From: CAZMVY01 sp964653435
GTDB taxonomy: Bacteria > Planctomycetota > Phycisphaerae > UBA1845 > PWPN01
Reading direction: 5' to 3'
Assembly (NCBI GenBank): GCA_964653435.1
Contig: CAZZFA010000013.1
Span: forward strand, 8,800-72,799
Length of the DNA: 64,000 bases
Made by a program: the position numbers and the translations under genes. Each line of letters opens with the position of its first letter. The first letter of the stretch is position 1. The notes under the pieces were generated by a model. That model made no database searches, had not been told where the DNA came from, and worked only from the letters and a program-made list of their open reading frames with translations. This document shows positions 41,456 through 51,269 of the stretch, piece by piece.

Positions 41456-43018
41456 ATGTCGGATCGCAACGCACCCTCGGCGGTGAAGCGCGAGGTTCGA
41501 GAGCTTTCCCTGCTGTTCGAGATCAGCCAGATCCTCGATGCCAGTCTGGACCTGCGGGACGTCCTGGGGCCGGTTCTGAATGCGCTGGCGGCGCGCATGG
41601 GCGTGGCGCGGAGTACGCTGACGCTGGTGAACAAGGAGACGGGCGAGTTGTCGATCGCGGCCGCACACGGCCTTTCCGCCAGCCAGCAGGAGCGAGGTCG
41701 CTATCGTCCGGGCGAGGGTGTCACGGGGCGCGTCGTCCAGACGGGCCGACCGGCCGTCGTCCCGCGGATCTCGGAGGAGCCGCTCTTCCTCAACCGCACG
41801 GGCGCCCGAAAACGCCTCCGCAAGAAGGACATTTCGTTCATCTGCGTGCCGATCAAGCTCGGCAACGAAGTCATCGGGGCTCTCAGCGCCGACCGCCTTT
41901 TCGCGGAAGACGTTTCGCTGGAGGAGGATGTGCGTCTTCTGTCGATCATCGCGTCGATGATCGCGCAGGCGGTCCGACTGCGGCAGACGGCGCTGGAGGA
42001 GCGGCAGCATCTGCTTGAGGATAACGTCCGGCTGCGGGACGAGCTGAAGGAGCGGTTCCGCCCGGCGAACATCGTGGGAAACTCCAGGGGCATGCAGGCC
42101 GTCTACGACCTGATCGCTCAGGTCTGCAAGAGCGACACGACGGTACTGATCCGCGGCGAGAGCGGTACGGGCAAGGAACTGGTTGCCAACGCCATCCACT
42201 ATAACAGCCCGCGCGCCTCGAAACCGCTGGTGAAGGTTAACTGCGCGGCGCTGCCGGAGAGCGTCCTCGAGAGCGAGCTGTTCGGCCACGAAAAAGGGGC
42301 GTTTACGGGCGCCCTGGCCATGCGGAAGGGGCGGTTCGAGCTGGCGGAGGGCGGTACGTTGTTTCTCGATGAGATCGGCGACTTCTCGGCCGCGACGCAG
42401 ATCAAGCTGCTTCGCGTGCTTCAGGAGCGGGAGTTCGAGCGGGTCGGCGGCGTCACGACCATCAAGGCCGACGTGCGCGTCATCGCCGCGACCAACCGCA
42501 ACCTGGAGGCGCTGATCGAGAGCGGAAAGTTCCGCCAGGACCTCTACTATCGTCTGAACGTCTTCCCTATCCACATCCCGCCGCTGCGCGAGCGCAAGGC
42601 GGACATCCTCCTGCTGGCGGACTACTTCGTCGAGAAGTACGCCAAGGCGAATCACAAGGCCGTCCGCCGCATCTCCACGCCGGCCATCGACATGCTCATG
42701 GCGTATCACTGGCCGGGCAATGTCCGTGAGCTGGAGAACTGCATCGAGCGGGCTGTGGTCCTGAGCAACGACGACGTGATCCACGGGCATCACCTGCCGC
42801 CGACCTTGCAGACGGCCGAGGCCAGCGGCACCGTGTTCAGCGGGACGCTGCAGGCGACCCTCGATAACGTCGAGCGCGAGCTGCTGCTCGACGCCCTCAA
42901 GAGTGCCCGGGGCAACCGGGCCAAGGCCGCCCGGGCGCTGGGGATCAGCGAGCGCCTGATGGGCCTGCGGGTGAAGAAGCACGGCATCGATGCGAGGCGG
43001 TTCCGCGTCCCGGGATAG
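41456..43018 (+). CDS. NifA-type sigma-54 activator with GAF sensor
   Basis: In 520 residues there are three parts. An N-terminal GAF domain covers about 20-170 (LFEISQILDASLDLRDVL; LRKKDISFICVPIKLGNEVIGALS). The AAA+ domain has Walker A GESGTGKE at 234-241 and GAFTGA at 281-286, which contacts sigma-54. The C-terminal Fis-like helix-turn-helix covers GNRAKAARALGISERLMGLRVKK. It activates sigma-54 promoters in response to a small ligand or redox state sensed by GAF. The start at ATG 41456 follows GAGGCGAGG. Two palindromes upstream could be its own sites. It is divergent from the GTPase operon. Confidence 0.92.
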   Translation: MSDRNAPSAVKREVRELSLLFEISQILDASLDLRDVLGPVLNALAARMGVARSTLTLVNKETGELSIAAAHGLSASQQERGRYRPGEGVTGRVVQTGRPAVVPRISEEPLFLNRTGARKRLRKKDISFICVPIKLGNEVIGALSADRLFAEDVSLEEDVRLLSIIASMIAQAVRLRQTALEERQHLLEDNVRLRDELKERFRPANIVGNSRGMQAVYDLIAQVCKSDTTVLIRGESGTGKELVANAIHYNSPRASKPLVKVNCAALPESVLESELFGHEKGAFTGALAMRKGRFELAEGGTLFLDEIGDFSAATQIKLLRVLQEREFERVGGVTTIKADVRVIAATNRNLEALIESGKFRQDLYYRLNVFPIHIPPLRERKADILLLADYFVEKYAKANHKAVRRISTPAIDMLMAYHWPGNVRELENCIERAVVLSNDDVIHGHHLPPTLQTAEASGTVFSGTLQATLDNVERELLLDALKSARGNRAKAARALGISERLMGLRVKKHGIDARRFRVPG

Positions 43019-43230
43019 TCGGAATCGCTCCTCGCTTGCCGCCGACGCATTGTGAAGCACCGGGGAGCACGAAGACGCGCCTCGCTTCTCCTGCGGCTTT
43101 CCTTCGCGCCCGGCAGCGTGTTTGATCGTCCTTCCCCGTCGGTGTACAAGACCGCTGCGGGCGGCCCGCCCGGCGGGGGCGGGAAACGGGCGTTTGCCCG
43201 GAGTTGCGAGTGCACTGGCAGGAGTACGCC

Positions 43231-45783
43231 ATGAAAGCCGGTTTCGTCGTGCGGTTGATCGTTCTGGGGTTGGTGCCGACCACGGCTCTTGCCGCGGATG
43301 CCGAAAAAGCCCCCGTCACCTTCGCCGTCGTCCGCGTTCCGACGACCGCAGGCGCAAACGCGTTCTACGTCGGCAATCGCCCGCCGCTGCTGCCGAACCC
43401 GCTGATCAAGCTTCCGATCGGGGCCATCACGCCGAAGGGCTGGTTGCGACAGCAGCTCCTGCTCGAAGCCGATGGCATGTCCGGGCACCTGTCCGAGATC
43501 AGCAAGTGGTGCAAGGCGGAAGGCAGCGCGTGGATGAATCCGCGGGGCGAGGGGCGCTTCGGCTGGGAGGAGTTGCCGTACTGGCTCAAGGGCTTCGGCG
43601 ACCTCGGGTATGTGCTTCGGGACGATCGGATCATCCGCGAGGCCCGATCCTGGATCGACGCCATCCTGGCGAGCCAGGAGCCCAGCGGCTACTTCGGTCC
43701 GCGCGTCGGCAAGACCGCGATCCAGGGCAAACCCGACCTCTGGCCGAATATGCCGATCCTGAACGCGCTGCAATCGTTTTACGAGGTTACGGGCGATCCG
43801 CGAGTGATCCCGTTCATGCTACGGTACTTCCGCTACGAGTTCGACCTGCCGCGGGCGGATCTCTTCCCCGAGAGTTGGCAGAAGATCCGCGCGGGCGACA
43901 ATCTCGAAAGCGTCTACTGGGTCTATAACCGCACCGGCGAGGCGTGGCTGCTCGACCTGGCCCGGGTGATTCACGAGCGGACGACCCGGTGGGACCTCGG
44001 GCCCGATATGGACCGCTTCTGTCTGCACGGCGTGAACTTCGCCCAGGGCTTCCGCGAGCCGGCCGAGTACTACATGCTGAGCCGGAACCGCGCGGACCTT
44101 GATGCGACCGAACGTAACTACATGGAGATGCGGGTGAAGTGGGGTCAGGTTCCGGGCGGCATGTACGGCGCCGACGAGAATTGCCGTAACGGCTACCACG
44201 GCCCGCGCCAGGGGGCCGAGACCTGCGCGATCGTCGAGATGATGCACAGCGACGAGATGCTGCTGAAGCTCACCGGCGACCCGATGTGGGCCGACCGCTG
44301 CGAGGACGTCGCGCTCAACACGTTCCCGCCGTCGATGACGCCCGACCTCAAGGCCCTGCACTACATCACCTCGCCCAACGTCGTTCAACTGGATGCGGGC
44401 AACAAGGCCCCCGGACTCGAGAACAGCGGATGCATGCTCGCCTACAGCCCCGACGAACGCTACCGCTGCTGTCAGCACAATGTCGCGATGGGCTGGCCGT
44501 ACTACGCGGAACACCTCTGGACGGCCACACGCGACAATGGTCTGGCGGCGGTGCTCTACGCCGCCGCCGAGGTGAAGGCGAAGGTGGGCGACGGGACCGA
44601 GGTGGCCATCGCGGAGGCGACGGATTACCCGTTCGAGGAGACGGTCGTGTTCGTTCTGTCGACGCCGAAGCCCGTTCGTTTCCCGCTCTATCTCCGGGTG
44701 CCGCGCTGGTGCGAGGCGGCGAGGGTGTCGGTCAACGGCGAGCCCGCCGTGGAGGGCGGTCTCTCCGAGCCCCCGACGGCGTCGCAGACCGCGGCTCCCG
44801 TGACCGGGGCGGCCCTGCAGCGGCCGCGCCCCATACCGCCGCTTACGTACGTGCGGATCGACCGCACGTGGTCCGACGGCGATAAGGTCCGTTTCGATCT
44901 GCCGATGCGGATCGAGGTGAAGACGTGGCGGTCGAACGGGGATTCGGTTTCGGTGTATCGCGGGCCGCTGGCGTATTCGCTCAAGATCGGCGAGAAGTGG
45001 GTCAAGTGCGGCCGCTCGGAGAAGTGGCCGGACTGGGAGGTCTTCCCCGCCACGCCGTGGAACTACGGTCTGCGGATCGAGGCGGCGAACCCGGCATCGT
45101 CGTTCCGGGTCGTGCGGAAGCCCGGGCCGGTTGCGGCGCAGCCGTTCACGCCGGATGCGGCGCCGATCGAGCTGATCGCACAGGGCCGGCGTATCCCTGC
45201 ATGGCAGATGGATGAATTCGGGCTTGTGGGCCCGCTCCAGGCGAGCCCGGCGAAGTCCGACCAGCCCGTGGAGCAGGTCACGCTTATCCCGATGGGTTGT
45301 GCGCGATTGCGGATTTCGGCCTTCCCGACGATCGGAGAAGGCCCCGATGCGCACGAGTGGACGGTTCCGCCGCCGTCGAAGCATCACGCCTCGCACGTGT
45401 GCAACGACATCAATGCCCTCAGCGACGGGCGGATTCCGAAGGCCTCGAACGACGCCACGATTCCCCGGTTCACATGGTGGGATCACAAAGGCACATCGGA
45501 ATGGGTGAGCTGGACGTTCGAGAAGCCGCGCCGGGTTTCGGCGTGCGAGGTGTACTGGTTCGCCGACACCGGCCGGGGCCAGTGCCGCGTACCGGCGTCC
45601 TGGAAGGTCGTTTATCGGGCAGGGGGGCAATGGCGGGAAGTGCCCGGCGCCTCGGCGTACGAATGCCGCCCCGATCAGTTCAATCGCGTCACCTTCGAGC
45701 CGGTCGAGGCGGATGCGCTGCGGATCGAGGTGCAGCTCCAGAAGGGCTACTCCGGCGGGATTCTGGAGTGGATCATCGAGTAG
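43231..45783 (+). CDS. Exported DUF1680 glycosidase, GH127/146-like (beta-L-arabinofuranosidase type)
   Basis: The 850 residues have a signal peptide (VVRLIVLGLVPTTALAAD) and a GH127-like (alpha/alpha)6-barrel (PIGAITPKGWLRQQL; NLESVYWVYN; HGVNFAQGFREPAEYY). The catalytic area shows AETCAIVEMMHS and YRCCQHNVAMGWPYY; in the family a cysteine in the CC pair is the nucleophile and a glutamate and cysteines hold zinc. The C-terminal about 170 residues look like an added beta-sandwich, perhaps carbohydrate-binding. AGGAG about seven bases ahead supports the start. Close relatives act on arabinofuranosides or related plant or algal sugars. Confidence 0.88.
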   Translation: MKAGFVVRLIVLGLVPTTALAADAEKAPVTFAVVRVPTTAGANAFYVGNRPPLLPNPLIKLPIGAITPKGWLRQQLLLEADGMSGHLSEISKWCKAEGSAWMNPRGEGRFGWEELPYWLKGFGDLGYVLRDDRIIREARSWIDAILASQEPSGYFGPRVGKTAIQGKPDLWPNMPILNALQSFYEVTGDPRVIPFMLRYFRYEFDLPRADLFPESWQKIRAGDNLESVYWVYNRTGEAWLLDLARVIHERTTRWDLGPDMDRFCLHGVNFAQGFREPAEYYMLSRNRADLDATERNYMEMRVKWGQVPGGMYGADENCRNGYHGPRQGAETCAIVEMMHSDEMLLKLTGDPMWADRCEDVALNTFPPSMTPDLKALHYITSPNVVQLDAGNKAPGLENSGCMLAYSPDERYRCCQHNVAMGWPYYAEHLWTATRDNGLAAVLYAAAEVKAKVGDGTEVAIAEATDYPFEETVVFVLSTPKPVRFPLYLRVPRWCEAARVSVNGEPAVEGGLSEPPTASQTAAPVTGAALQRPRPIPPLTYVRIDRTWSDGDKVRFDLPMRIEVKTWRSNGDSVSVYRGPLAYSLKIGEKWVKCGRSEKWPDWEVFPATPWNYGLRIEAANPASSFRVVRKPGPVAAQPFTPDAAPIELIAQGRRIPAWQMDEFGLVGPLQASPAKSDQPVEQVTLIPMGCARLRISAFPTIGEGPDAHEWTVPPPSKHHASHVCNDINALSDGRIPKASNDATIPRFTWWDHKGTSEWVSWTFEKPRRVSACEVYWFADTGRGQCRVPASWKVVYRAGGQWREVPGASAYECRPDQFNRVTFEPVEADALRIEVQLQKGYSGGILEWIIE

Positions 45784-45798
45784 CCGGCTTCGGCCCGG

Positions 45799-47718
45799 TT
45801 ACCAGAAGATCGCATACAGTGCCAGCGTCATCAGGACGACGAGGGCGCCCCAGATCTTCACGTCGCCTCGGGTCTGGAGGTTCATCTTCGGATTGACGGG
45901 CAGATCGACGGGCCGCGCCATCGGCATGGCCAGTCGCATCACGGTCAGCACGATCAGGACCGCGACGAAGCAGATGGCCATGCGGTTGAGGAAGGCGATC
46001 TGCGGCGCAAAGAGCTTCAGGCCCCCGTACAGGACCGGATTGAGCAGCAGGCCGACCGTGCCGCACGTCCGGGGTGCCCTGTGCACGAGCACACCGAAGA
46101 GGAAGATCGCGAGGATGCCGGGCGAGATGAACCCCTGGAACTCCTGGATGAACGTGAAGATGCCCCCGAACTTCGGGTCGTCCAGCATCGGCGCGATGAT
46201 CACCGCGATCAGCACGAACAGCACGACGCAGATGCGTCCGACGGTGACGAGCTGGAACTGCGACGCGTCCTTCTTGAGCTTGCGGAAGATATCCATCGCA
46301 AAGATGGTCGATGACGAGTTGAGCATCGACGCGAGCGAGCTGACCACCGCGCCGAAAATCGACGCCAGGACGAATCCCTTGAGGCCGTTTCCGGGCCGCA
46401 GCAACTGGCGGATCAGCGTCGGAAAGGCCGCGTCGTAGTCGTAGCCGACAAGCCGGGTGGACCGGGCGATTCCCTTTTCCGTCGCCTGCGCGAGCAGTGC
46501 GTCATTGGCCGCCGTCAACTGGGCCGCATTCATCCCCGCGGCGTTGGCGTCGCGGGCACCCACAAGCGAGGCATTGTGTGCGTAGATCTCGGCCGCCAGT
46601 TCCGGCCTGAGTTCGGCGAACTTCGCCGTGAACGGAAAGGCCATCTGCTTGCCGGCGCGGAAGGCATTCACCACGGCCTCGTTCTTGCGCACGGCCTCCC
46701 CGGCCAGTTGCGTGCTGAAGAGGTTGAACGCGAGAATGCCCGGTATCACGACCACGAACGGAATGAGCAGCTTGAGGAACGCCGCGAACACCACGCCGCG
46801 CTGGCCCTCGGCGAGCGACTTCGATCCCAGGGTTCGCTGGGTGATGTACTGGTTCAGGCCCCAGTAGAAGAAATTGGGGATCCACAGGCCGACGACCAGC
46901 GCGGTCCACGGGACCGCGGGGTCCGAGGCGGGCTTGACCATGTGCAGCTTCCCGACGCTCCAGTCGCCTGCGTTGAGCATGCGCAGGCGATCGAGCACCC
47001 CGGCGTTCGCCAGATCCTCAGGCTTCACCGGCACGGTTGCCGTTGCTGCCAGTATCGTGGGATCGGCGCTGCCCAGCGTGCGCAGGGCAAGCCACGCGAT
47101 TACCGCGCCGCCGACAATCAGCGCGGAGCCCTGAATCAGGTCGGCCCAGGCGCAGGCCTTGAGTCCGCCCGCAAAAACGTAAATCGCCGCCAGCGAGCCG
47201 ATGATCCAACACCCCACCGTGATGCTGCCGAGGTCCTGGCCGAAAAGCTTCTGGCCCTGGAAGTTGACGGTGATCACCTTGGCGCCGGAATAGATCACCG
47301 ACGCCGTCGGCACGCCGACCAGGATGATCAGCGTCGAGACGGCCATGACGGTGCGTGCAAACGTGTTGTATCGATACTCAAGGAACTCGGGAATCGTGTA
47401 GATGCCGCTCTTGAGAAACGTGGGCAGGAAGAGGAACGCGACGACTACAAGGGTGATGGCGGCCATCCATTCGTAACTGGCGATGGCCATGCCGAGCCAG
47501 TTGGCGGCCTGGCCGCTCATGCCGACGAATTGCTCCGTCGAGATGTTTGCCGCGATCAGGGAAAAGCCGACCAGCCACCACGTCAACCCGCGGCCGGCGA
47601 GAAAGTAGTCCTGCGCCCCGTGTTCGCTGCGGGTCTGTTCGCCTCGGCTCTTCCACAGACCGATCCCGATGACGGCCACGACGAAGGCGACGAATACGAG
47701 AATGTCGGCAACGCCCAT
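45799..47718 (-). CDS. Sodium:solute symporter (SSS family)
   Basis: The 639-residue protein has about 14 membrane helices with SSS hallmarks near the N-terminus (DYFLAGRGLTWWLVGFSLIAANISTEQFVGMSG) and in TM5-6 (GGLKACAWADLIQGSALIVG). The region of about 380-455 between helices is long and probably cytoplasmic. It should import a sugar, polyol or nucleoside together with sodium. The ATG at 47718 follows GAGG; the preceding 30 codons look non-coding. It is convergent with the GH127-type gene (15 bp between stops), suggesting uptake of sugars that the enzyme releases. Confidence 0.88.
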   Translation of the reverse strand: MGVADILVFVAFVVAVIGIGLWKSRGEQTRSEHGAQDYFLAGRGLTWWLVGFSLIAANISTEQFVGMSGQAANWLGMAIASYEWMAAITLVVVAFLFLPTFLKSGIYTIPEFLEYRYNTFARTVMAVSTLIILVGVPTASVIYSGAKVITVNFQGQKLFGQDLGSITVGCWIIGSLAAIYVFAGGLKACAWADLIQGSALIVGGAVIAWLALRTLGSADPTILAATATVPVKPEDLANAGVLDRLRMLNAGDWSVGKLHMVKPASDPAVPWTALVVGLWIPNFFYWGLNQYITQRTLGSKSLAEGQRGVVFAAFLKLLIPFVVVIPGILAFNLFSTQLAGEAVRKNEAVVNAFRAGKQMAFPFTAKFAELRPELAAEIYAHNASLVGARDANAAGMNAAQLTAANDALLAQATEKGIARSTRLVGYDYDAAFPTLIRQLLRPGNGLKGFVLASIFGAVVSSLASMLNSSSTIFAMDIFRKLKKDASQFQLVTVGRICVVLFVLIAVIIAPMLDDPKFGGIFTFIQEFQGFISPGILAIFLFGVLVHRAPRTCGTVGLLLNPVLYGGLKLFAPQIAFLNRMAICFVAVLIVLTVMRLAMPMARPVDLPVNPKMNLQTRGDVKIWGALVVLMTLALYAIFW

Positions 47719-47850
47719 GCTCCGCTCCTCTGTGCTGAAGCACCTCGGCGATACGCCGCGGCATCCGGCTGACGCAACCCGCGCCCCGCGCGATGCCCGT
47801 CCCGGCAAGACCCGTGGTGGGGCGTACCGTATACGGGAGAGTCAGGGTCG

Positions 47851-48663
47851 TCAATCGTGCGAACCGGCACGTGGGTCAACCCCGGTGCGCCCGCTCTTCG
47901 GCATCGTTTTCGTCCCGGCTTCGTGCCGGCGGTGTTCCAGCAGCCACTCGTACAACTCCGGATTGTCGTACGTCGCGGTCCACGAATCGTGGCCCGCCTC
48001 CGGATAGACCGTGAGCCTCGCCTCGCCGCCGTTTCGTCTCACGGCCTCGACCATCTTCTCGCTGCCCTCCGGCGGGACGACGGTGTCCTTCGCGCCGTGG
48101 AACGCCCAGACGGGCACGTGCCTCAGGTTGCCGGCCTGCCACGTCTCACCCTTTCCGCAGATCGGCACGATCGCGGCGAACCGGTCCGGGTAGGCACAGG
48201 CCAGGCTCCAGGTGCCGTAGCCGCCCATGCTCAGACCCGTGACATAGACACGATCCGGATCGACCGCGTATCGCGTGATGACGTCGTCAAGAAGCGCGAT
48301 CAGCACGTCGTTGGCGAAACCGAACCGGTCTGCGGGGCACTGTGGCGCGACCACGATGAACGGGAAGTGCGGATCCTTCTCGACGATCTTCGGCGGGCCG
48401 TGCCGCTTCAGCAGATTCAGGTCGTCGCCGCGCTCGCCCGCTCCGTGCAGGAAGAGCAGCAGCGGCCATCGTCTGGCCTTGTCCCGGCCATATTCCGCAG
48501 GCAGAAAGAGCAGATACCGGCACTCGACGGTCCTGACGATCGTTTTGTGGAGCGTCTTTGCCTGCTGGACGCCGACCGTCGGCCTGCCTGCGCTCGATGC
48601 GCAGCCCCCGACCGCGGCCATCGCCGTCATCAACACCGCACACCCGCAACGGGCCGATCTCAT
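47851..48663 (-). CDS. Alpha/beta hydrolase lipoprotein (PHB depolymerase/esterase-like)
   Basis: In 270 residues there is a lipoprotein signal (CAVLMTAMAAVGGC), an oxyanion HGAGERGDD segment, the nucleophile GLSMGGYGTW and, further on, WAFHGAKDTVVPPEGSEKM (acidic residue) and EAGHDSWTATY (His). Family members hydrolyse esters of polymers or carbohydrates. The ATG at 48663 is preceded by GAGG seven bases upstream. It runs toward the symporter gene with about 130 bp between, so they may be co-transcribed. Confidence 0.85.
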   Translation of the reverse strand: MRSARCGCAVLMTAMAAVGGCASSAGRPTVGVQQAKTLHKTIVRTVECRYLLFLPAEYGRDKARRWPLLLFLHGAGERGDDLNLLKRHGPPKIVEKDPHFPFIVVAPQCPADRFGFANDVLIALLDDVITRYAVDPDRVYVTGLSMGGYGTWSLACAYPDRFAAIVPICGKGETWQAGNLRHVPVWAFHGAKDTVVPPEGSEKMVEAVRRNGGEARLTVYPEAGHDSWTATYDNPELYEWLLEHRRHEAGTKTMPKSGRTGVDPRAGSHD

Positions 48664-48755
48664 GTATTCACCTCGCTTTGTCCGCCTTGCCGGGACCGGC
48701 AACCGGGGGAAACCCGGGCAACCGCACGCCGGCCTTCCGCAGATGCCTTTGCCGA

Positions 48756-50213
48756 CTACACATCGAGATCCACTCGTCGGCCAAGGACGCGTTTGTATCG
48801 CCGTATGACCGGATCCACGCAGTCTCGCAGGAATGCGTCGGTCTGCTCGGCGCTCAGGCCCGTGTAGCGCGAGGGGTCGAGTGCCCTGGACCAGTCGATT
48901 CGCGCGAACGCCGGATCGGCCTGAAGTCGCTGAATCAGGTCGTTCGGCCTGCCCAGCAGCTTGACCTGCCGGGCGGCGGCCTGCGAATGACGGCGGATGC
49001 GTTCGTGCAGCGCCTGCCGATCTGCGGCCTTCCGGTCGCCCTCCTTCAGGGCCGTTGAAACCGCGGCCATCAGGATCTCCTCGGTCGCCATGAACGGCAG
49101 CTCGGCCCGAACATGGGCGGCGATCGTCCGTGGGTACACCACCATGCCCCGCGCGACATGGGTGACGATCCGCAGGATTCCGTCCGTCGCGAGAAACGCC
49201 TCCGGGATGCTCAGCCGCTTGTTGGCCGAGTCGTCGAGTGTGCGCTCGAGCCACTGCTCGGCGGCGTTCTGCAGGGGCGACGTCGCGATCGAAAGCACGT
49301 ACCGGGCCAGGCCTGTGGCCCGCTCGCAGAGCATGGGGTTGCGCTTGTACGCCATCGCGCTGGACCCGACCTGGCCCTTCTCGAAAGGCTCCTCCATTTC
49401 CTTCATGTTCGCCAGCAGGCGCAGGTCGTTGGCGAACTTGTGCGCGCTGGCGGCGATGCCGGCCAGGGTGTGGGCCACCTGCCCGTCCACCTTGCGGGAG
49501 TAGGTCTGGCCCGTCACCGGTTCGATCCGGTCGAAGCCCAGTTTCTTCGCCACGAGCCGCTCCAGTCGGCGCACGCGGGCCGCGCTGCCCAGCAGCGCCA
49601 GAAAACTGGCCTGCGTGCCCGTCGCGCCGCGGATCCCGCGAAACCGCAGCCCGGCGAGCCGCTGCTCAACCTCGTCGAGATCACGGACGAAATCGCTGCA
49701 CCACAGGCAGGCCCGCTTGCCGACGGTCGTGAGCTGTGCGGGCTGGTAATGCGTGAAGCCCAGCGTCGGGAGGTCGCGATAGCGCCGGGCGAAACGGCCG
49801 AGGGCCTCGATCACGTTCGCAAGCCACTCGGCGATTCGCCGGAGGGCCTCGCGCATGACGATCAGGTCGGCGTTGTCCACGATGTCCATGCTCGTGGCGC
49901 CCAGGTGCAGAATCCCGCGGGCGCCCGGGGCCGCGTCGCCGAACGTGTACAGGTGGGCCATCACGTCATGGCGGGTCTGCCGCTCGTACCGGGCGGCCCG
50001 GTCGAAGTCGACGTCATGGCACGCCCGGCGGAGCGCGGCAATCTGCGCCGCCGTGATCGGCAGACCGAGCTGCCGCTGGGCCTCGGCCAGCGCGACCCAG
50101 ATCCGCCGCCAGGTGACCACGCGCCGCTGCGGCGAGAAAATCTCGCACATCTCGGCAGACGCATTGCGCGTGACCAGGGGGTTCTCGTAGACGTTGCGGA
50201 TTCGCTTGGCCAT
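48756..50213 (-). CDS. purB: Adenylosuccinate lyase
   Basis: PurB removes fumarate from SAICAR and from adenylosuccinate in purine synthesis. The 485 residues show the superfamily signature SSAMAYKRNP, the HYQPAQLTTVGKRA segment and GILHLGATSMDIVDNADL, with the catalytic His/Ser in usual positions. Length is near the typical 430-480. The start at ATG 50213 (MAKRIRN) is preferred over longer frames with no coding character. It is the only purine gene here. Confidence 0.95.
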   Translation of the reverse strand: MAKRIRNVYENPLVTRNASAEMCEIFSPQRRVVTWRRIWVALAEAQRQLGLPITAAQIAALRRACHDVDFDRAARYERQTRHDVMAHLYTFGDAAPGARGILHLGATSMDIVDNADLIVMREALRRIAEWLANVIEALGRFARRYRDLPTLGFTHYQPAQLTTVGKRACLWCSDFVRDLDEVEQRLAGLRFRGIRGATGTQASFLALLGSAARVRRLERLVAKKLGFDRIEPVTGQTYSRKVDGQVAHTLAGIAASAHKFANDLRLLANMKEMEEPFEKGQVGSSAMAYKRNPMLCERATGLARYVLSIATSPLQNAAEQWLERTLDDSANKRLSIPEAFLATDGILRIVTHVARGMVVYPRTIAAHVRAELPFMATEEILMAAVSTALKEGDRKAADRQALHERIRRHSQAAARQVKLLGRPNDLIQRLQADPAFARIDWSRALDPSRYTGLSAEQTDAFLRDCVDPVIRRYKRVLGRRVDLDV

Positions 50214-50475
50214 GATGGCGGGAGTGTATGAACTGCCGGGCTGCGGGTCAAAGACGGACCTCGCGACCGCAGGGTCCTGGCCTTCGGGGCTGGACCGGCG
50301 GCGGCCCGGTTCGCGATGCGTTTCCCGCAACCGCCATATGTCCGCACCGTAAAAGATATTGACCCCGATATCGCGGGGTGGCATGATGACTTCTCGGACT
50401 TGACGGACGGCCCGCATTCGCGGCGAGCCGGGGAACCGGAGCGGCCCGCCTGCGTCCAATCATAAGGATTTGCCG

Positions 50476-51111
50476 GTGTCGTCAGCCGCGGCAATTGCGA
50501 TTGAGGATCTTGCCCTGGTCGAGCAGACGCGGCAGGGGGACATGGCCGCGTTCGGGCGGCTGGTGAGCAAGTACCAGGATCGCGTCTACAACACCTGCTG
50601 GCGGCTGTGCGGGAATGTCGAGGATGCCCGCGACCTGACGCAGGACGCGTTCCTGCATGCGTTACAGGCCATTGACCGGTTTCAGGGCAAGGCGGGCTTC
50701 TATACATGGCTGTTTCGCATCGCGGTGAACCTGGCGATTTCGCACCGTCGCAAGGATCGGCATGCCGTCCGGCTTTCGCTGCACGATTCGGACGGCACCC
50801 GGCTGATCGATTCGCAGGCGTCGGAATTGGTGCGGCGTACCGGCGGGCCGCGGGGGGCGGACCCCTCCGTGGCGTTAGACACGCGCGAGGCGCATCGCAT
50901 CCTCCTGCGTGTGCTGGACGAGTTGGAGGATGAGTTTCGGGCCGTCCTGGTCCTGCGGGATGTGGAGTCCTTCGATTACCAGGAGATCGGGGACATCCTC
51001 GGTATCCCGCCGGGGACCGTGAAGAGCCGGCTGCACCGGGCCCGGATGGCGCTGCGGGAGAAGCTGGCCGCCCGGATGAGCGGCGGCGAGGCCGGCCGGT
51101 TGCCTCAGTGA
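50476..51111 (+). CDS. ECF-type RNA polymerase sigma factor
   Basis: The 211-residue protein has sigma region 2 (FGRLVSKYQDRVYNTCWRLC, EDARDLTQDAFLHAL, WLFRIAVNLAISHRRK) and region 4 (LRDVESFDYQEIGDILGIPPGTVKSRLHRARMALREKL). No region 3 or N-terminal domain is present. The GTG at 50476 follows AAGGAT at eight bases. The next gene overlaps or adjoins it and encodes a membrane protein with an anti-sigma-like N-terminus. The pair would control an envelope or stress regulon. Confidence 0.95.
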   Translation: MSSAAAIAIEDLALVEQTRQGDMAAFGRLVSKYQDRVYNTCWRLCGNVEDARDLTQDAFLHALQAIDRFQGKAGFYTWLFRIAVNLAISHRRKDRHAVRLSLHDSDGTRLIDSQASELVRRTGGPRGADPSVALDTREAHRILLRVLDELEDEFRAVLVLRDVESFDYQEIGDILGIPPGTVKSRLHRARMALREKLAARMSGGEAGRLPQ

Positions 51112-51269
51112 GGCGGCAAGCGGTCGGGGTAATCCCGGGCGTGAAACGCGGCGGTGTGACGCAGTTCCGGGAGCGACGCAATGTCGGAAGGTACCACCGC
51201 GGCGGCAGCACAGCGTATTGGTGGCTTCGTAGGGAGTGTTGGCTGCCTGTTCGGCAGTGGCGATGCTCG

